Assembly (NCBI GenBank): GCA_934254585.1 | Contig: CAKQLF010000002.1 | Coordinates: forward strand, 1-64,000 | Length of the DNA stretch: 64,000 bases | Origin: an uncultured Alphaproteobacteria bacterium | GTDB lineage: Bacteria > Pseudomonadota > Alphaproteobacteria > RF32 > CAG-239 | Direction: 5' to 3' | Shown: positions 61,385 through 64,000 of the stretch, piece by piece | Numbering within the stretch: the first letter of the stretch is position 1 | How the letters are laid out: the number at the start of each line of letters is the position of its first letter | Translations under genes and position numbers: made by a program | The notes under the pieces: model-generated | Told to the model about the DNA's origin: nothing | The model's input: the letters and a program-made list of their open reading frames with translations, nothing else | Database searches by the model: none

Positions 61385-62596
61385 TTATTTCTTTTGTAAA
61401 ACACAAACAAAGAAACCATCGGTTCCGGTTAAAATCGGAGAACATTTCAGCCATCTGGTTTCAGTAAACGGATAATTTTGTTCTAATTTCCGCTCCCACA
61501 AATTTTTCATATTTACAGGATAAAACTCAGGATTATCCTGCAAAAATTTTTCTATTCGCAACTCGTTTTCTTCGGGCAAGACCGAACAAGTCATATAAAT
61601 TATACGTCCGTTTTCCGCCAGATGTTTAGCCGCAATATCTAAAATTTCGGTCTGAGCCTGTTCAATGGCTTTAAGCTGTTTAGGCGTCAGACGATATTTG
61701 GCGTCGGGAGATCTTCTCCAAGTGCCGCTACCGGAACAAGGAGCGTCAACAATAAAGCGATCAAACTTGTCACTAGGCGTAATTTCTTTGATTATTTTAA
61801 TATTTTTAATCCCCAGACGTTCGGTTCTTGCCTTCAGCCCGTCCATACGATTAAAGTTTTTATCGTGAGCAAAAATTAAGCCATCATTATGTAAAATAGC
61901 TCCCAACAACAAGCTCTTGCCGCCTCCACCGCAACAATAATCAATAATTCTTTGGTTTGACCGCACATCACATAAAACAGCTCCCAATTGTGATGCCTCG
62001 TCCTGCACCTCAATTTCTCCGTTTTGATAAGTTTGGCAGTTTTGCAAATTCACCCGTTCTTCCGAACGCAAACCATAGGGAGAATATGGAGTAAACGAAA
62101 AAAACAAACCTTCTTTTTGCAATTTATTTTTAGCTTCTTCCCTGCTGACAAAATTAGCCCGCACATCTGCAGGAGCTTTAGTGTTCAGACTTGCCGCAAG
62201 CAAAGAATCATTTATTTTTTCAAACAGCCATTTCGGACATTCTTTTTCAATATATTCCGGATATACGTCCTCGTTAAGATGCGCCAGTTTGTCTTTTTCT
62301 TCCTTAGTCAGTGGTTTCAGTCCATATTCCGAACCATCGGCAATAATATCAAAATCTTCGTCTTTCAGATATGCCAACAGCAGCATTCGCGGTTCACAAC
62401 AACCGCAATCAAATTCCAAACGGCTTCGATGTCTGATAATATCCCAAACCGTATTGGTAATAAATTTTCTGTCTTTAGAACCGATATATTTTCGATTGCG
62501 CAGATATTCTTTCAAAATATTATCCGCAGGATATTGATCCTGAAAAACTTTACTGATAATTTCTAAAACCGCTTGATATTTGGCACTGATTTGCAT
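61385..62596 (-). CDS. RsmB/NOP2-family RNA (cytosine-5) methyltransferase
   Basis: 403 residues from the ATG at 62596 (AAGGAGAAAA upstream; an upstream in-frame ATG at 62650 would add an unlikely hydrophobic tail). The N-terminal region is NusB-like/RsmB-like. The SAM domain follows with VQDEASQLGAVL, YCCGGGGKSLLLGA, DAPCSGSGTWRR (catalytic PC) and YMTCSVLPEENE (second Cys). It probably methylates 16S rRNA C967, but related enzymes with other sites cannot be excluded. A hairpin terminator separates it from the gene upstream. Confidence 0.9.
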   Translation of the reverse strand: MQISAKYQAVLEIISKVFQDQYPADNILKEYLRNRKYIGSKDRKFITNTVWDIIRHRSRLEFDCGCCEPRMLLLAYLKDEDFDIIADGSEYGLKPLTKEEKDKLAHLNEDVYPEYIEKECPKWLFEKINDSLLAASLNTKAPADVRANFVSREEAKNKLQKEGLFFSFTPYSPYGLRSEERVNLQNCQTYQNGEIEVQDEASQLGAVLCDVRSNQRIIDYCCGGGGKSLLLGAILHNDGLIFAHDKNFNRMDGLKARTERLGIKNIKIIKEITPSDKFDRFIVDAPCSGSGTWRRSPDAKYRLTPKQLKAIEQAQTEILDIAAKHLAENGRIIYMTCSVLPEENELRIEKFLQDNPEFYPVNMKNLWERKLEQNYPFTETRWLKCSPILTGTDGFFVCVLQKK

Positions 62597-62630
62597 TATT
62601 TTCTCCTTGTGACTACACACTATAAACAAA

Positions 62631-62667
62631 AACCCTCTCAAAAACAACAAGTTTTTAAGAGGGTTGA
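62631..62667 (-). terminator. Terminator of the 62670 gene
   Basis: Stem AACCCTCT / AGAGGGTT extended by AAAAAC / GTTTTT; on the minus strand a T-rich stretch follows (TTTTTGTTT). Confidence 0.8.
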
Positions 62668-62669
62668 AG

Positions 62670-63401
62670 TTAATAAATAATCCTGTCGGAATTATTTGTT
62701 TTCCATTTTAGTGCCGGAATATAAACTGAATTGTCAACCACACAATGTTTTGACAATATCTGCACCATTTTTGCAAATTCCGGAGTTTTAATAACCTTAT
62801 ATGCTGACGCATTTTCACCTTCTGCAATCGGTCTCAAAGGAAAATCCTTGTCTTTGTTTATTCCAAACAACTCGCAGCTTCCATAGCAATTAAGAGCAAA
62901 CGCATAATCACCAAGCACAAAGCCCATAATATCACCTTCATACTTTTCCTCAAACTTCATAGAAAACAACAAAGAGCCGGAATCGCGATTAAGATAAATC
63001 AGCGTACCCAAAAGATGTTCCTGAGGTTTAAGATGTTTGGCCGTAAAATGGACTCCCTCGCTCATAAACCACAAAATCGGTTTATGAATATTCTCATCAA
63101 AGAAACATCCATTATCAAACAAATTGTCAAGAATTTCCAAAAAATCATCGTTCAGCATAGCCATATTGGCATCGACGCAATAATCAGGAATCTCATAAAG
63201 ATTCAGCGTTTTTTCTTGCAACTTAAAAAGCTCTATACAGGCTTTTTTATTAAGAGCAAAAACCAAATTATAGCTGACAACGGCCAAAACATCTTCCGCT
63301 TTCAACCAATGATTAACCTTATCCGTGGCAATAAAAGGATTTTTGTCACTAAACCTGTTTTTACCAAGCAAAAAACAAGATTTATTCTCCAAATGTATCA
63401 T
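62670..63401 (-). CDS. Hypothetical protein with an internal duplication
   Basis: 243 residues, soluble. Two halves look related: VLAVVSYNLVFALNKKACIELF (about 38-60) and IMGFVLGDYAFALNCYGSCELF (about 158-179), each followed at a similar distance by a charged helix and a hydrophobic turn ending in PILWF or PALKW. I do not recognise the family. The start at 63401 lacks a strong SD. The 69 bases up to the deaminase gene show nothing. Confidence 0.6.
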   Translation of the reverse strand: MIHLENKSCFLLGKNRFSDKNPFIATDKVNHWLKAEDVLAVVSYNLVFALNKKACIELFKLQEKTLNLYEIPDYCVDANMAMLNDDFLEILDNLFDNGCFFDENIHKPILWFMSEGVHFTAKHLKPQEHLLGTLIYLNRDSGSLLFSMKFEEKYEGDIMGFVLGDYAFALNCYGSCELFGINKDKDFPLRPIAEGENASAYKVIKTPEFAKMVQILSKHCVVDNSVYIPALKWKTNNSDRIIY

Positions 63402-63470
63402 AATAAAAAAAATTAATAATTAAAAATCTTTCTTTATTATATCATAACTTTTAATTTTGTCTATATTAAT

Positions 63471-63938
63471 TTAGTAGATGACTTTGTTTTTTTGACTATA
63501 TTCGGCAAACAATTTCAAACAATCAGCCCTGTCCAATTCAGCCAAATTCAAAACAGACTTATCGTGACATTTATTTTCGATAAACCGATACATAAAATCA
63601 TCTCTAAAACCAATGTGCTCCGCGTCCTCCGGCCGACATCCGAAATACACTTTCTTGATATTCGCCCAAATAATGGCGGATAAACACATCGGACAAGGAT
63701 AAGCCGTAGTATATAAAATACAGCCGCTTAAATCATAGCTGCCGACTTTTTGACAAGCGGCGCGAATGGCGTTTACTTCAGCGTGTGCCGTCGGATCGTT
63801 GTCACGCAAAACAGAATTTGAGGTTACAGCCAAAATTTCGCCGGTTTCGGAAATAACCGCCGCCCCGAAAGGACCGCCGATATTTTCATTCATTGTCTTA
63901 CGCGCCTGCTCCATAGCCAGACGTAAAATTTCATTCAT
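63471..63938 (-). CDS. Nucleoside/guanine deaminase-like protein
   Basis: 155 residues. Zinc site of the cytidine-deaminase superfamily: DPTAHAEVNAI (His and catalytic Glu) and AYPCPMCLSA (two Cys). Length, the GGPFGAAV start and the C-terminal tail KNKVIY match the B. subtilis-type guanine deaminase (GuaD) better than TadA, which has an FxR-rich tail. It converts guanine to xanthine. AGGAGAG SD before the ATG. The region beyond, to 64000, holds nothing recognisable. Confidence 0.85.
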   Translation of the reverse strand: MNEILRLAMEQARKTMNENIGGPFGAAVISETGEILAVTSNSVLRDNDPTAHAEVNAIRAACQKVGSYDLSGCILYTTAYPCPMCLSAIIWANIKKVYFGCRPEDAEHIGFRDDFMYRFIENKCHDKSVLNLAELDRADCLKLFAEYSQKNKVIY

Positions 63939-64000
63939 AAAAGCCTCTCCTAGTAATTATAATAAATTGTCTCACCCAATCCGTTTTGATGAGATGTGCT

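Overview
The window looks like the chromosome of a low-GC, Gram-negative, probably host-associated and fermentative alphaproteobacterium. The evidence is LPS machinery (lpxA, kdsA, pagP, an arabinose-5-phosphate isomerase), an alphaproteobacterial-style set of housekeeping genes (gltX, polA, smpB, parC, recO, recJ, a bactofilin beside an M23 peptidase), and adhE, which indicates mixed-acid/ethanol fermentation. The lineage is inferred from protein style only. The prepilin signature shared by five genes here (core GRSMIEMLGVLAI) is, as I recall, common in uncultured gut alphaproteobacteria.

Layout. 0-5.4 kb: prepilin 1 (5' end outside the window), rnhA, an AlbA_2 protein, an M16 protease, elbB and prepilin 2 with a structured leader. 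5.6-14.8 kb: gltX, exported and EF-hand proteins, polA, a class A PBP. 14.8-17.3 kb: prepilins 3 and 4, divergent, around a possible invertible promoter. 17.3-22.9 kb: smpB, bactofilin and M23 peptidase, then a MacA/MacB-type exporter. 22.9-35 kb: a GT-C glycosyltransferase, malQ with a maltokinase, opgGH for periplasmic glucans, an EamA transporter. 35-38.7 kb: initiator tRNA, small orphan genes, an Mpi-type serine invertase and a catalytically dead paralogue. 38.8-46.9 kb: a surface-glycan operon rich in nucleotidyltransferase, kinase and HAD domains plus kdsD/kpsF. 47-54.4 kb: a seven-gene operon (OmpA-like lipoprotein, recJ, DUF502, pagP, kdsA, recO, parC). 54.6-64 kb: DUF192, tcdA, adhE, an OB-fold protein, prepilin 5, lpxA, an RsmB-type methyltransferase, a guanine-deaminase-like enzyme.

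The unusual element is the prepilin repertoire. Five dispersed genes share an almost invariant prepilin-peptidase site and membrane helix, joined to divergent Cys-containing C-terminal domains. Each is preceded by a very long leader (62 to more than 130 residues) made partly of translated palindromic and 24-bp tandem repeats kept in frame. Two of them (3 and 5) carry upstream a 179-bp segment bounded by two 30-bp dyad sites whose asymmetric centres are inverted (AC versus GT). That is the geometry of a serine-recombinase invertible promoter. Prepilin 4 has a (TC)7T tract just after its best start codon, and this start is now out of frame; losing one TC unit would restore the frame. With the invertase pair in the same window, this suggests a phase-variable minor-pilin/pseudopilin system using two switching mechanisms. 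Switching itself is inference and cannot be shown from one sequence.
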